Below are positions 1 through 12,300 of a stretch of DNA of 64,000 bases, in pieces; position 1 is the first letter of the stretch; each line of letters starts with the position of its first letter. The DNA comes from Typhlomys cinereus (lineage: Eukaryota > Chordata > Mammalia > Rodentia > Platacanthomyidae): positions 933,909 to 997,908 of the forward strand of contig JALPQD010000411.1 in the NCBI GenBank assembly GCA_023101885.1, in the 5' to 3' direction. A program made the position numbers and the translations under genes. Below the pieces are notes generated by a model that ran no database searches, was not told where the DNA came from, and worked only from the letters and a program-made list of their open reading frames with translations.

Positions 1-429
1 ACCTTGAGCTTGCTCATTTCCACCCATTTCCTATGAGAACCAAGTCCTGTGCTGACTGATACCAGCATCCACGACAAGGGGACTGCAATTCAAGACATCC
101 AACCAGAAAGCCCCACAAGTCACATGCTAAGTCTAGGAGTTGCTCTTGGGAAAGAAACAGAGGCTCCTTGGGTACTTCTCCATGTTAGCTGGATAGAAAG
201 CCAACCCATCCATGAGCGTGGTTTGTCTTCTCTAGATGTTTGCATTCTACTTATTAATGCTGTGATCCCAAGCAAGAAATTAACAGTGATTTCTTTCTGA
301 TCTGTAAAGTAGACATTATCAGTTGTGGGTGCCTCTCGGGATATTGGTGAGGATTGACTGAATGAGCTAGTGCGTATCTACACTGGCTTTTGTTTTTGTG
401 CATTTGCATGCATACGTGCATGTGTGCGT
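1..429. other. unassigned, probably RASGRP3 intron
   Basis: I see no exon or recognisable repeat here. It lies downstream (in gene direction) of the last RASGRP3 exon found, so it should be intronic, because the next coding exon is absent from the window. Confidence 0.4.
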
Positions 430-443
430 GCGTGCGTGCATGC

Positions 444-494
<51 letters not shown>

Positions 495-690
495 ATCTGT
501 GAGGGCATTTGTGTACTATGTCCATGGAGACCCAAGGGTGACATTGGGAATCACCCTAGATTGCTCTATCTCCTCATTGTTTTGTTCTGGGGTTTCCCAG
601 TCTCTGCCCTCCAAGGTTAAAAGTGTAGGTTGCCACCATTTTTGCTCAGTCTTTTACACGGACTTTGTTGAGAAGGTTATAAGTTAAGAC
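430..690 (-). repeat. B2-superfamily SINE, truncated, with (TG)n tail
   Basis: A (TG)n run at about 447-490 is followed by body sequence shared with the other copies: CCCAAGGGTGACATTGGGAA and, further on, GGGGTTTCCCAG. The tRNA-like head, which should lie at the right, is missing or too diverged to see. The short protein-like reading frames over the TG run are artefacts. Confidence 0.7.
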
Positions 691-2730
691 TTAGCTTCCA
701 GGCAACACAAGAGCCACATGGTACTTATTCATGAATGGACCATGGCCACAATTACTGCCCTGCCAGCTATGACCCTATGCCCTTTCTTACCTCTCCTCGG
801 GGCCACAAGGACCAGCCCTGTCTACTTTCCTGCACACCTTTTAAGTAATATGACTAGTTTTCATCTGACACATGTTGCTTCTCTTGGTTTCTTATCTATT
901 ATCTCAGGCCACACTCACTGGCCAATCTTTTCAGCAAACATGACTCTAGAGTGAGTCTTCAATTCAGAACCTTCTATTAGCTTGAGTGTTCACTGAAAAA
1001 TAAAACATCGGAGCATCAAAATTACCTCCACTCCTCGGTTTTACAACTCCTCCTCCCCCTTCTTCTCCTTTTATTTTTTTGTTGAAATGAGACTGTAAAA
1101 ACATAGGGGCTTTCCAGTTATTTTGCATGAACTCAAAATGGTAAAAGCAACTGACGGGGCTAAAAATACTATGAAAAGAATGTGACTGTTTCTTATGTCA
1201 TGAACCAGGGGCATCAGCTTCAAGAAGTCCTTGCTCTATGAGTTGGGATCCCCAGAAAGAAATGTCTACTCCAGATCTTTCCTGAGAGGAAGTCCCCAAA
1301 TCCTGGGAGTTTGGTGTCTTTTCCGTCTCTCCTCACAAGCCCATGCTGCACAATGGATGAAGTGCTTAGTGGCAAAAGTGACAGCAACTTTGTCTCACAG
1401 AGTTTGTTCTCTAAGTCCTTCCTTGAGACTTATTTAACTTTGTCCTGACACAGAACAGTGTCAGTAATATGTCTGCATTAGGGATCAAACGTCCATCTGA
1501 GGCAAACCATCTGCTGTAGGTTAGACCTTCCCTGTCCCTCAAAGGCCCACATGCCAAAGGGTTATTCTCTAGTTCATGTGAAACTGTAGTGGAAACTGTA
1601 AAAAGTGAAGTCCAGTGAGATGTCTTTGGGACACAAAGGTATCCCCTCCAAGGGAGATATGGGAAACCAGTCCCTTCTTCCTCCCTTTGCTCTTCTCAAT
1701 GATGGGGTAAGTGGTCTTCTTTTGCCGGGTGTTTCCCCAAGATTATATAGCCTTGCCACAGGACCACAGCAGTAAAGCCAACTGACCATAGACTGAGCCA
1801 AGGCTTTACAAGTTGATTTATACCAGGTATTTGTTATAGTGACTGAAAGTTGACCAATACATCACTGAAGGGAGAAAACTCCCCCAAGCTTAGAGACATG
1901 CTTTCTGCTTGCAAGCCCACCTGCTTCTGTAAGTCTCAGTCTGTTCATTTATACGAAAGGAAGGAGCATGGGTGGTGTCACACTTTCTGCCTCATTCAGG
2001 ACTCACGTGCTACAGGGCACTTGTGTGGATTTACCAAGGAAAAGCAGGAAATGTATCTTGAAGCAGGAATGCACAGAGTAGACATTTAATAATTCCTGAT
2101 GGAACTGAAGAGTTCCTGCTTTCTGTTCTCCAGAGCTCTGAAGCATGTATGGGTCACTTTACCTGGGGTCACATTTAAACAAAAAGTCACTTGCTTAAAG
2201 CCGAGTCTCAGAGAAAGATGAATCAGCCTTTTAGAAGGTGTTCTTCTGCCTGCAGGCAGCCGTACTCAACCACAGGGTTCTAATCCAGAGGTGTGTGTGC
2301 TTCATAAAGTGGCTATTAGATGCTAGTGAGCACATGGTGGAAATGGTGGAGATGAACTTCGCAGAGGTCAGAAAGAAGACTGTTGCTGAAATTTCTCTTT
2401 GATTGCGGGGAGAGAGAAAAGATACTAGATTTAAGGAGAAATAGGCTTGAGGTATCAGGACTCCTATGTGAGACTACGCTGTCCTGGGGACCTAGTGAGC
2501 CAGGAAAACACAAAGGATGCCTTATTTTCACAGTTCTACAACCCCAGTCCACATATGTAGGGTTATGGAAAATTGGAGCTGAAAGGGACTTCATAAATGA
2601 ACATAATGCCCTTCTGAAAAACTGAAGTCAGGACTAATTAATGCAGAGGCAGAGCTAAAATGCACAACTTTCCACTGAAGATCTTGCTATCACAGTAGCT
2701 ACACAGCATTTCCCTTAAGAAATAAGGTGC
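691..2730. other. unassigned intronic stretch
   Basis: About 2 kb without a repeat or exon that I can name. I searched the minus strand for the next RASGRP3 exon (beginning LSLDLYHTEDD in the human protein) and did not find it. Confidence 0.4.
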
Positions 2731-2955
2731 GAAGACTGGAGTGATGGCTCAGAGGTTAAAACTCTGCCTCGGGAGCAGAAGGTCCTGAGTTCGGATCCTA
2801 GGTCCCACATTAAAAAACTGGTAGCTGCCTGCACTTCTGGCTCTGGTGGGCGGAGCCTGGGAAAGAGCCCAGAGCAAAGTGAAGAGGTAGAGAAGCCATC
2901 CAGGATGATTCCCAAAGTCACCCTTGGTCCTCCACAGGGACATTGTCTTCTGATA

Positions 2956-3011
<56 letters not shown>

Positions 3012-3060
3012 CGCATGCACTCACGCGCGCACACTTGCGTGCAAAATAAATAAATAATAA
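2731..3060 (+). repeat. B2-superfamily SINE with (CA)n tail
   Basis: The copy has a tRNA-like head with a box-A-like TGGCTCAGAGGTTAA and a box-B-like GTCCTGAGTTCGGATCC, then the body GGCGGAGCCTGGGAA, then (CA)n at about 2956-3005 and an A-rich end. Weak target-site similarity (aaataaggtgc / gaaatagggtgc) flanks it. It faces the minus copy at 3200-3485. Confidence 0.85.
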
Positions 3061-3199
3061 ATAAAGTTTAAAAAAAGGAAATAGGGTGCTTTTCCCTCAG
3101 TGCCTCAGAGAGAAGAAAAAGGGTGTGTGGGGGGATTTTTTTTTTTTTATCTTTCCTTTCTTTTCCCAACAAAAGAAATTATTTTGTGCCTTTTAAAAA

Positions 3200-3243
<44 letters not shown>

Positions 3244-3485
3244 AAGAAGGTGCTTGAACGTGTGTACCTGTGAAAGCCCAAGGGTGACACGGGACTCATC
3301 CTGGATTTCTCTGCCTCCTTATTGCTTTGCTCTGGGGTTTCCCGAGCTCTGCCTATTTCAGGGCCAGAATTACCAACCACCGTCATGTCCACCTGTCCTT
3401 TCTCATGTGGGATCTGGGGACTCAAACTCAGATCTTTTTGTGTTTGAGGCAAAGGCTTTAACCGCTGAACCATTAACCCAGCCCC
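3200..3485 (-). repeat. B2-superfamily SINE with (TG)n tail
   Basis: Reverse-oriented copy: (TG)n at 3201-3241, the body CCCAAGGGTGACACGGGACT, and a decayed tRNA-like head ending in AACCCAGCCCC at the right. The imperfect direct repeats tgccttttaa and cgccttttat flank it. Confidence 0.8.
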
Positions 3486-4679
3486 ACGCCTTTTATTTTT
3501 CAGAATGCAGATTTTTCCATTAGCATCATGGAAACTGCCCTCAACATTCTTCAAAATTTCTCTAAAAATCTCTTTTTAATAATGTTGCTTGGTTCAAGGT
3601 TCTTATTTTGTTTTGTTTTGGGTCTTGTACAAGCTGGACAAGTGTTCTAATACTGAGAGACTTTGCTCCTGCTTGATACACTTAAAAGTCAGACTTCACT
3701 TACTGTCTTTTATTTGTTCGAGACACTGCCTGAATGGACGCCTCATGAAATCTTACTGTCAACATCAAGGACGCGGTCTGAGCACAGACCCTTGAAACTG
3801 AAGCCCCCCCACGGGAGTGCTCTACAGATATCACCTGTGCCTGTGGTTTTGCAGACTGCTTCAGGCGGTGACTGTGCTCACATATCCATGGAAACAGATT
3901 TCCATGACACATGGTTAATAAATGCAGGTGTTAGAATTATTATGCATTGGTTTTCTCTCCCCAGGTAGAGAATGTCTGTGTGTTTACTGTTTATCACACA
4001 ATCTCAAGAGACAGTTGTTTCTGTGTGCTGACGTCTTGTGCAGTCCACCAAGTGCAGTTACCTACACTTAGGGGCGAGTTCTGGGAGCAGTTTGTGAAGA
4101 GTCTCGGCAGCTGACTCCTATTCCAGAGCGGCCGTCCTAAGGGATATCTGGGCTGAGCCTAGAGCCGGCAGTTCTTTCATTTTCCACGGCCATGGAAAAT
4201 CAAATAGTCAACTGAATATTGCAGCCAAGTTTCAGATGCTACACTGGCATAAACCCCGATGGGGAAGTTGTGTCTGCACTTGCTTAAGCAACAGTGAATT
4301 TGTTTATGTTTCTTCCTCTTTGCAAAGGAAGATCCAAGGCAAGGATTTTTTTCTACAAACCTGTGGCATTTGAAAGATCTAGGTCTTGGTGATCAGCCAA
4401 TAATCACATTGTAAATGCAAAAAAAAAGGAGGTTGATGAACCTCTTTTGTCTGATTCTTTTTGCTCCTGACACTTGTCACTCCTAAACACAGCATTCACT
4501 TCACCTCCCATGTCCTGAATGTGTCATGTATTGTGAAAGTTGCTGGGCACTTGACTGATGGATAAGGTATGTAAACAAGAATGAAACCTAATGCGAAGAG
4601 AGCAGTAAACTGCACAAGGCAGATTAATTACTGGTTTGGAAGGGAGCGAAGAATGTTCTAGAAAGATGAATGCTTTCTG
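3486..4679. other. unassigned intronic stretch
   Basis: About 1.2 kb of apparently unique sequence. I found no exon or named repeat in it. Confidence 0.35.
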
Positions 4680-4885
4680 ATGGTTCCTGCTTGTGATCTC
4701 AGAACTTGAGAGACTGAGGCAGGAGGGAATCATGACTAAGATTTTCTTGAGCTATATGTCAATACCCTGGAAAGAAAAGGAAAGAAAGCAAGAAAGCAAG
4801 AAAGCAAGCAAGAAAGCAAGAAAGAAAGCAAGCAAGAAGAAAAGAAAGCAAGAAAGAAAGAAAGCAAGAAAGAAAGAAAGAAGAA

Positions 4886-4917
<32 letters not shown>

Positions 4918-4966
4918 GAAAGAAAGAGAGAGAGAAAGATAGAGAGAGAGAGAGGGAGGATGGGAG
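4680..4966 (+). repeat. B1-like SINE with long GAAA/GCAA purine tail
   Basis: The first 90 bases resemble B1/Alu-like 7SL sequence (GAGACTGAGGCAGGAGGGAA). The A-tail has grown into a purine-only tract of about 195 bases (4771-4966) of GAAA, GCAA and GA units. The lysine-rich reading frame across it is low complexity. Confidence 0.65.
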
Positions 4967-5401
4967 GGAGGGAGTTATAGGGATGGAGGTATTTATGTAA
5001 GGAAGGGCAGTGTCATGAAGGGCAAAGACCGAGTAGACGTGCATGAAAATTATCTTTCTTTCTCACGGTTACGCGATTTTTTAGGGATTCTTTCTTCGGA
5101 CGTTCTGTCCTCATTTTTTGAATTCGAATTAGCCACGTGTATGAAGAGGGAATGGGTTTTCTCTCTATGCAAACATGGGCCAGGCAGCAGAAGTCAGCAT
5201 TGCATGGTGGAAAGACCAGGCCTGATCGTCCTCAAAGACTGATGTGATGTGGGGAAAGGAGAGAGCAAACAAGACAGGACTGAAGGTCAGACATCATTCC
5301 AGAGAGCCCGGAAGGCCAGGCTGGAACTTTGGACATCCCGGTGGTCCGGGACGATGCGGAGCGGTGCTTCTATTTGTGCGGCAAAGATGAAGAGAAGCGG
5401 A
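4967..5401. other. unassigned
   Basis: I see nothing recognisable between the purine tract and the next SINE. Confidence 0.3.
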
Positions 5402-5725
5402 AGGCTCTGGGGAGAGGCTTGGTCGGTAAAGTGCGTGCCACTCAAGCATAAGTGTGAGTTCTGAGTTCTACCCCAGAACCTATGTATAAAGCAGGGCGTG
5501 TGGTGCACGCTTGTGGTCACTGCACCGGGAAGGCAGCGACCGAAAGATTCCTGCTGTTCCCTAGCCAGTCAGGGCAGCTTAACCAGCAAGACCCCAGTCC
5601 CAGCTCAGCTGGAAAAACAAGGTGGGCAGCGCCTAAGCAGTAACCCTCGAGATGAACTCTGGCTTCCACATGCATGAACATACACATGTGCACGTGCACC
5701 TTCACACACGTGCACCCACACAGTC
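5402..5725 (+). repeat. RSINE1/B4-type SINE, diverged
   Basis: The tRNA/ID-like start (GCTTGGTCGGTAAAGTGCGT) is followed by a B1-like middle (GCAGGGCGTGTGGTGCACGC) and a CA-rich end. This is the layout of rodent B4/RSINE1 composites. The sequence is well diverged, so the copy is old. Confidence 0.55.
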
Positions 5726-6069
5726 ATGAACACACACACATTCCGAGTTGAGGACATGCAGACAGAAGCGATTAGCTTGGGGAAGCTGCTGAAGGGAGTA
5801 AGATGCGGGAGAGGGGGTGGCTCTGGGAGGCTCCCATTTGGAAAGAGACTGATCCCACTGCACAAAGGGAAATTTATAAGTCCCAAGATTGTAGTCTCGA
5901 ATTATGCTCGTTATAGCTCTTTTCCCTCATTCTTTGAGATTTCTTCTCATATACTGAGCCCCCTAAATCCACCTTGTCCCGCAGTGTCTTACTGGCCCAC
6001 CCCTTCCTGTGTCTCTTAGAAAGAGAGGGCAGCAGGTTGTTCTGCACACGCTCGGCCCCAAGAACTCAC

Positions 6070-6345
6070 CGTGAGCAGGTTGATGAGATCCATGTTGGGT
6101 TCCAAGTGGTGAGAGGCGTTCTGCAGAGAGACCAGCTCACTCAGCGTAACGGAGAGCTGGTGCATTTTCGCAATGTTCACTTTGTTCTCTTCCATCCAGT
6201 CGGGGAAAATGACATGGACCGCTATCAAGTCTTTCAAGTGGACGCCAAGGATGGGGATTTTGAAGCCCTGGCAGTCAGCAAAGGCCTTGCGGTAATTGCA
6301 GTAATTGCCGTTGGAGGATACGAGCTCCGTCATTTCGTTCCAGTT
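6070..6345 (-). CDS. Rasgrp3: RASGRP3 coding exon, RasGEF core (residues ~270-361)
   Basis: This exon of 276 nt (92 codons, phase 0 at both ends) encodes the core of the catalytic domain. It starts [20 protein letters not shown], contains [14 protein letters not shown], which is typical of the RasGEF fold, and ends NMDLINLLT. The acceptor reads ccgttcccag/AAC and the donor ACG/gtgagttctt. It is the last RASGRP3 exon found in the window. The next exon was searched for and not seen within the remaining 6 kb. Confidence 0.96.
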
Positions 6346-9300
6346 CTGGGAACGGATGGAAAAGTAGAATTTTCAAACAGCCTTTTCTTCTGCCCACTCC
6401 CAGGCCCGGCAATCAGTGGCTAGGAAATTCCTCAGCTACCAAGCAAGAGAAGCATCAGTCGCACCAAGGTTAATACAGAAAAATATTAAAGGGGGGAGGG
6501 GCTAGAAAACGCCCCAGCCTGGCTATGAGTTTGACAGCCTGTTTCAGTCTTTTAGGAGGCAGAAATGCCTTGCGCCTGAGCCTGCCTACTAGGAATGTGT
6601 GCTGTTCAATGTGTTTTGTGATTTGTGAGGGTGTTGCAATCAGTGCATACACATGTGCAGCAAGGCAGTGTTCTAGCTCTAGAAACTACATTCCAGGTAT
6701 TATTTGTGGCTAAGAAAGGTCATCCTGAGCTAGGGGCTGGACTTCAGGCTAACAAGAAGGGTGAACTCCAGTAAATCCCTTCCCTTGTTTCAGTCTGTTC
6801 CGTTCCCTAGAGGAAAGGATAGCTCCAACCAACAATTTTTAGAGATACACTTGCAATTCTAAGCTTCTCTGATCTTCTGTCAGATTCTTATTCTTTATGG
6901 CCCTTAAAATTTCTTTTGGCCTTTATTTGAAATTGAGTACAAAGCTAAGAGAAAATAAAACACACAAAGAGCTCTATTATATTTGGAACGAGGGCAGAGT
7001 TTGAAGTCAAATAGCAGCACTTCCCTGGCTGACTTGCTTTTGTTTACATGGATAAACCTTGCTGGTTACTTAACAGCGAGCAAACTCTCCACTTGCACCA
7101 GCAAATCATGCATCCAAGAAGTGAGCTCAGCACGTGGATGAGCTGCAAGAAAAATGCACCATCCACAGTGACCTTGCTGATCCAAAGGAACCCAGCGTGC
7201 ACGGCCCACAGCCAACGCTCTGAAGTTCAATATCGCACCTGACTGCACGCCGCACAACCAGCGCTCTGAAGTAGAGGCAACTGAGCTATAAAGCCCTCCA
7301 TAATCACCTGACCTCTCACCACCCCCCTCAATTCCGCAGGCCCCTTGACAACTTTTTGTAGTAAAAATGCTTCTACCACCACCAGGATGCAGACAACACT
7401 TTGGGCCCAAGTCATCAAAGGCGACCCAGATGAAACTCAAGGGACTACACATGTGAAAAGACTTCAAAGTAGAAGGGAGTCTGGCAGTGGGGAAGGAAGG
7501 AAGAAGAGGGGTGATGGAATTTGGGACTAAGCTATGGAAATATCACAAATTCACTATATTCCTGCACGTAATACTATGAGAATAAAAAAGAAAAAGTGTT
7601 ACTTGTCTTGGCTCCTACTATGATTGGTAAGGATGTGTTTTAATCTAATGTGTATATCTACACACTGGATTCACTTATAAATGTAGTTTCTAGCAGTATT
7701 CTCATTCCCAAAGCATTCCTTGAGACTCAGATAGACCTAGAATGGGTTCTGATTTGGCATCTTGGTTATTCTATCCTTCTGGTTTGTGAGTGGTTTAGGA
7801 ATGCACAGACAAGCCAATCAGTGAACTGCATTTCCCTGGCAACTATTATTGGCCCAGGGTGGACATCATATGACTTGAAAAGACCCGACGTGTAAAACAA
7901 GGTCTTCAGCTTCACCGGGGCAGAGCTGAAGTGAGAAGTCTTTCCTCTGTCCAACTCTCATGAACAAAGAGGAAGAATTTTTCTGCTGTAGCCCTAAACC
8001 CAATCTGGAGGGAGGTCAGATTAATAAGACAAACAGACAAGCGAAAACCAAACCAAAACAAAGCTTTGAAACCCTGAAACCAAGCCAAGGCCAATCAGCC
8101 ACACCCGGTTTGCCAGGTCACACATTTCCTTGTTATTTAATTGGCATAGATAGTCCTTTTTTTTCCTCATTTATTTAACTTAAACCTAAGCATGTCTTAT
8201 CAATGATACAGCAAAGGGCTAATATAAAGAAAGCTGTTCTTGTTGGTTTGTACCAGTTTAATTTGCAGGTGTCAACTTAATTCAAGAACTGAGCTTTTAG
8301 ACACAATTATGAAGAATTATTTTTATTAAGGAAAACCTTGAGCAAAAACGTGTGATATTATCTCATTGCCATGCGAAGACCAAGGCCACAGTGGATGTGA
8401 CCGTTCCCTGTGCAGACGGAGAAGACAGGAAGACGGGTCAGTATTTTGGTTGACTGGCAAGGTAGAAAGCATATCCCTCTCTCAGTTCTTTCTGTGGGTA
8501 AGGTGTGGCCAGTTCTGTCAGCTCCTGATAGCAGTACAAACTCTCCTGCTATGTTAACAAGTAATGACCAAGCACTGTGAGCATGGGTAATCCCTTTTCC
8601 CCTAAATGGTTTGGCCTTGTATTCACATCAGCAAGGAAAGAATAACTGGAACTTACTCAATAAGGAAAAGACTTATGAATATGGTCTGGAAATAAGTACC
8701 CCAGAACTCCACTTGGAAAATGGTCACTGGCTTTTGAAAGTGTACGGCTTTGTTCCTGACAACTTAGCGTGAGTCTGAATATTCCCACACAAGGCCTCGT
8801 TCTCTCCTGTCCTTTGTGTCTGTCATGGTGCCAAGCTCAGTGTTAGGGATCGAGCAGACATTCAGTGAGTCGATTTCAGAAGGGTTGAGTATTATTTTAG
8901 TCACCTGGTATCTTCCACGTGTATCAGAATATCTATCATGTAACAAGCACCAAGTCAACACTCCTTAACATTTATAGCGGGAATATTTTCATTATCAGTC
9001 AGAAGATTTTTATTTTAACATTGGAACATTATCACCATCTCCAACTTGCTTATCTGGGTAGATTCACTTGGTGTGGCAAGTCCCTTCTTATTTTGTTCCC
9101 CACGTGTAACTTTCCCTTGGTTTAAGAGGACAATGCTTCCACTCCATGTTAAGATCGTCTCATAAATGCTTACTTGGAATTAAGATCAAAAGCCATTGTA
9201 CCTTTGTGACTTCTGAAGAAAGATGAGAGTGGGTCTCTTTGAGGCGTGAAATGGAGCTGTGACTCAGGCCTCCAACCACTGCCATCAAGGTGTTGAAGTT

Positions 9301-12300
9301 TTTGAGTTGAAGGAGCTTCTGTAGTAAAAAATGCTAGTTTCAGTACTTTGTAAGAATTTTTTTTTAGTGACTTTGAACTTCCTTCAGTGCATGTATAAAT
9401 TTAGTAATAACAGCCTAGGGTAAGAAACAAACACTGATTTCCATTGACTCTCTTAAAAAAATACATCAGTCATGGGAAGGTCCAACGTTGGACAAAACAT
9501 TGCATCCAGGAACTCACTGCAGTGAGACTTGTCCTTACCAGACCTTCAAAATGACTGACATATCAACATGTCCCCATAGAATATCAAGGAACCCAAGAGA
9601 GATAAGAACACGCAGTGGAAACCTTAGGGACTAAAGCTGGATGAGTGAAGGGAAATGCCTCCATCAATGGGGTGGCCCAAGGGGGGTGTGTGCAAATTGG
9701 TATGCCACAGAGGCCCAAACCCCCACAAGAGTAAACAGGCCAGAGAAAACCCTGGGGTCCATAGACGCACACAAGCAGGAGGGTGGGAAGGAGTGGAATA
9801 GATTGATGAGAGGAAACAAGGAGATGGGGGAAGTGAAGGGAAGCAGGAATTAGTACTCAATATGCTTGTAAAACTAAAAAAGAAAAAAATGCATCAGTCA
9901 TTTCACAGAAAAATAGCTGCATTAAATGTATTCAAGTACGGTTTGTAAACACAATTGCCTTATACAACAAAAACAATGTGCTCTTCAGTTAGCTACGAGT
10001 AGTTCAGCACACCAGTGCCCATGCATTGTGAACACAAAATTCCCTCAATAACTTTTCTTAATAGTGTGGACAGATACCCAGACCCCCCAGCCCAGCTCCA
10101 TGGTTGGATTACCTTCGCAACATTGATAAACTTTGTGATGACTTCTGCTCTTTGCTGAGGAGTCGGCTTGTTAAGAACCATCAGCTGAACCCACTTAGAG
10201 ATTCCATTAAATAAAGTGATAGATCTCTCCAGCGTTGGGTTATTCTCCAGGCAGCCATGGATGACATAGCTTTGATAATCGGTGAACTACAAAGGAAGAT
10301 TCAGAGGTTCTGAGTTACAACAGAGCCTTGACAAAGTCAGAAATTGGAATGTCGGATGAAAGTCTTCCACAGCCAAAGTCTGTTACTGTACTTCCTAATG
10401 GCATCCTACACGTTTGACACATATGTGCCTTTAACAGGTTGCTTTGTTGTATTTCAAACCTCACTCCCACAAACACGCAGACACTACTACACATCACAGA
10501 CTTGTTGGGGAGAAGGGAAAGAAAGCAACATTCAGAGTCATGTTCTAGAGAATTTCAAATTTGCAGAATCATAACATCCACATAGGTCATTTACCAGGGA
10601 GTATCCAAGACAGAAAGGATTCTATCACCAAAGGAAGAAACTAAGCTTCTCCATTTATAACTCTACCAATGACTCCAATAACAGAGCAAGTGTGAGACAC
10701 AATGGCATAAAGATCAGCAAATCAGTGACTGTGGAGTGCTCAGCTCTGTACAGGACATTCATATCACCTTCCATTCCAAGGGGCAGGGATCCTTGGAAAG
10801 AGGGTTTTAAAAATGTAAGAGTTGGGCTGGAGAGATGGCTCAGGGGTTAAGACTCTGCCTTACAAGCAGACGGTCCTGAGTTCAGTTCCCAGGTCCCACG
10901 CACAAATAGGAACACCAAATGGTCCTAGTGGGCGGAGCCTGGGAAATCTCAGAACCAAATGGAAATGGCAGTGGCCTGCACTTCAGGTCCTAGTGGGCAG
11001 AGCCTAGGAAATCTCAGAGTGAAGCAACAAGGAGGTAGAAGCAACCCAGGATGAACACAATAAATAGATAAAAAAGTTTTTTTTTTCTTAAAAAAAAAAA
11101 AAAAGAATGTGAGAGTCTGCAAGTGGGAAGTGGTACTTGCAGACAGTCTCCTCTGGTCATGACAGGGCTGTGGCACCTGAGAAGTCACCACAGCCATGTC
11201 CACTTCCTCTAGACCTGTACAATAGTTGGCCTATCAACATGCCACCATGTGTGAGGGAAGATCTCAAGAAATACTACATCACCCTGAGAGATTGTTGAAA
11301 GTTTTTGCCAGACAAGAAAGAAAGGGAGAGAGGGAGGGAGGGAGGGAGGGAGAGAGAGAGAGAGAGAGAGAGATTCTTTACTCAGTGATTTGCTCTCTGA
11401 GATCATCCTTGCCCCAGCAAGTTGCCCCAAGCAACTCAGGCACTTGCCAGCACAGGAACCCCAGAAGAAACCCAGTGGGCCACACATGCAAAAAGACTTG
11501 AAAATAGGAGGGAGACTGACTGGAAAGAAGAAAGCATGAAGTGGGACATGGGGGGGTGAGATTGTATAATAGGAGTGAAACACATAAATTCACTGTCTTT
11601 ATGTATAAAGGTATCAAAGAATAAAAACACAAAATAAAGCAAAATGATAGAATGGCACAGAGGCTGGGAACATAGCTGATTGGCAGAGCATTTGCTTGGC
11701 ACATGTCAAGGCCCTGGGTTTGATCTCTAGATCTGTAAAATAAAATTTTAAGAACTTAAAAATGAAATGCATGCATTAATGAACAGAAACAACAATTTCA
11801 AATCAAAGTAATGTTCCAATACTGCTTCAAGAAAAAGAGAGCTAAGAAATATGAAGTCAGGTAGTTCTTTAGCAATATAAACATTTCTGAAAGTTAAGTC
11901 AACTATCAGGAAGTACCGTGAGCCTTGTATTTTATACAGGGGATTCCCTGCATTGGCCTGTCTGTGGAGAACCAGTATGGATCTCTGCACTCAGGAATAC
12001 TCAATGACAGAATCAATCTATTAGCTGGACTGGGGACGCACCAGTTCTTGGTGGTAGAACACTTACCAAGCAGTAGGAAGGGCCCTGGGGTTAGTCCCCA
12101 GAAAATTAAGTTTAAAAGAAGAGAAGAAAGAGAATGAAAGTCCATTCTTCTAATTAAACTTGCCTTCTTTGTCTGAAATATAATAATTAACTTTAAGCAC
12201 ATCAGAAAGAAAGTGACTTCCCCAAAACTTAAAGACCAAGCAGAGCAGCTGGACAATCGTGGACCAGAGTGCACGTGTTATCCTAGAGTGGGTAAATAGA

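Noticed and set aside
370..687. Cys/Val-rich open frames over TG and CA repeats (also at 2715-3024, 3147-3523, 13650-14053, 20798-21130, 59971-60351)
   Set aside because: Dinucleotide repeats lack stops in some frames. The translations are repeats of two residues plus SINE body and recur at each SINE copy.
4693..5044. Lys-rich and Phe/Ser/Leu-rich frames at the purine tract; similar frames at 30345-30809, 43384-43758, 51122-51503 and 63492-63948
   Set aside because: Low-complexity translations of simple repeats with no promoter, splice context or known family.
6016..6333. Reading the exon at 6070-6345 as an independent short gene starting at its internal Met
   Set aside because: The Met is internal to NWNEMTEL of RASGRP3; the frame after 6070 is intron read-through.
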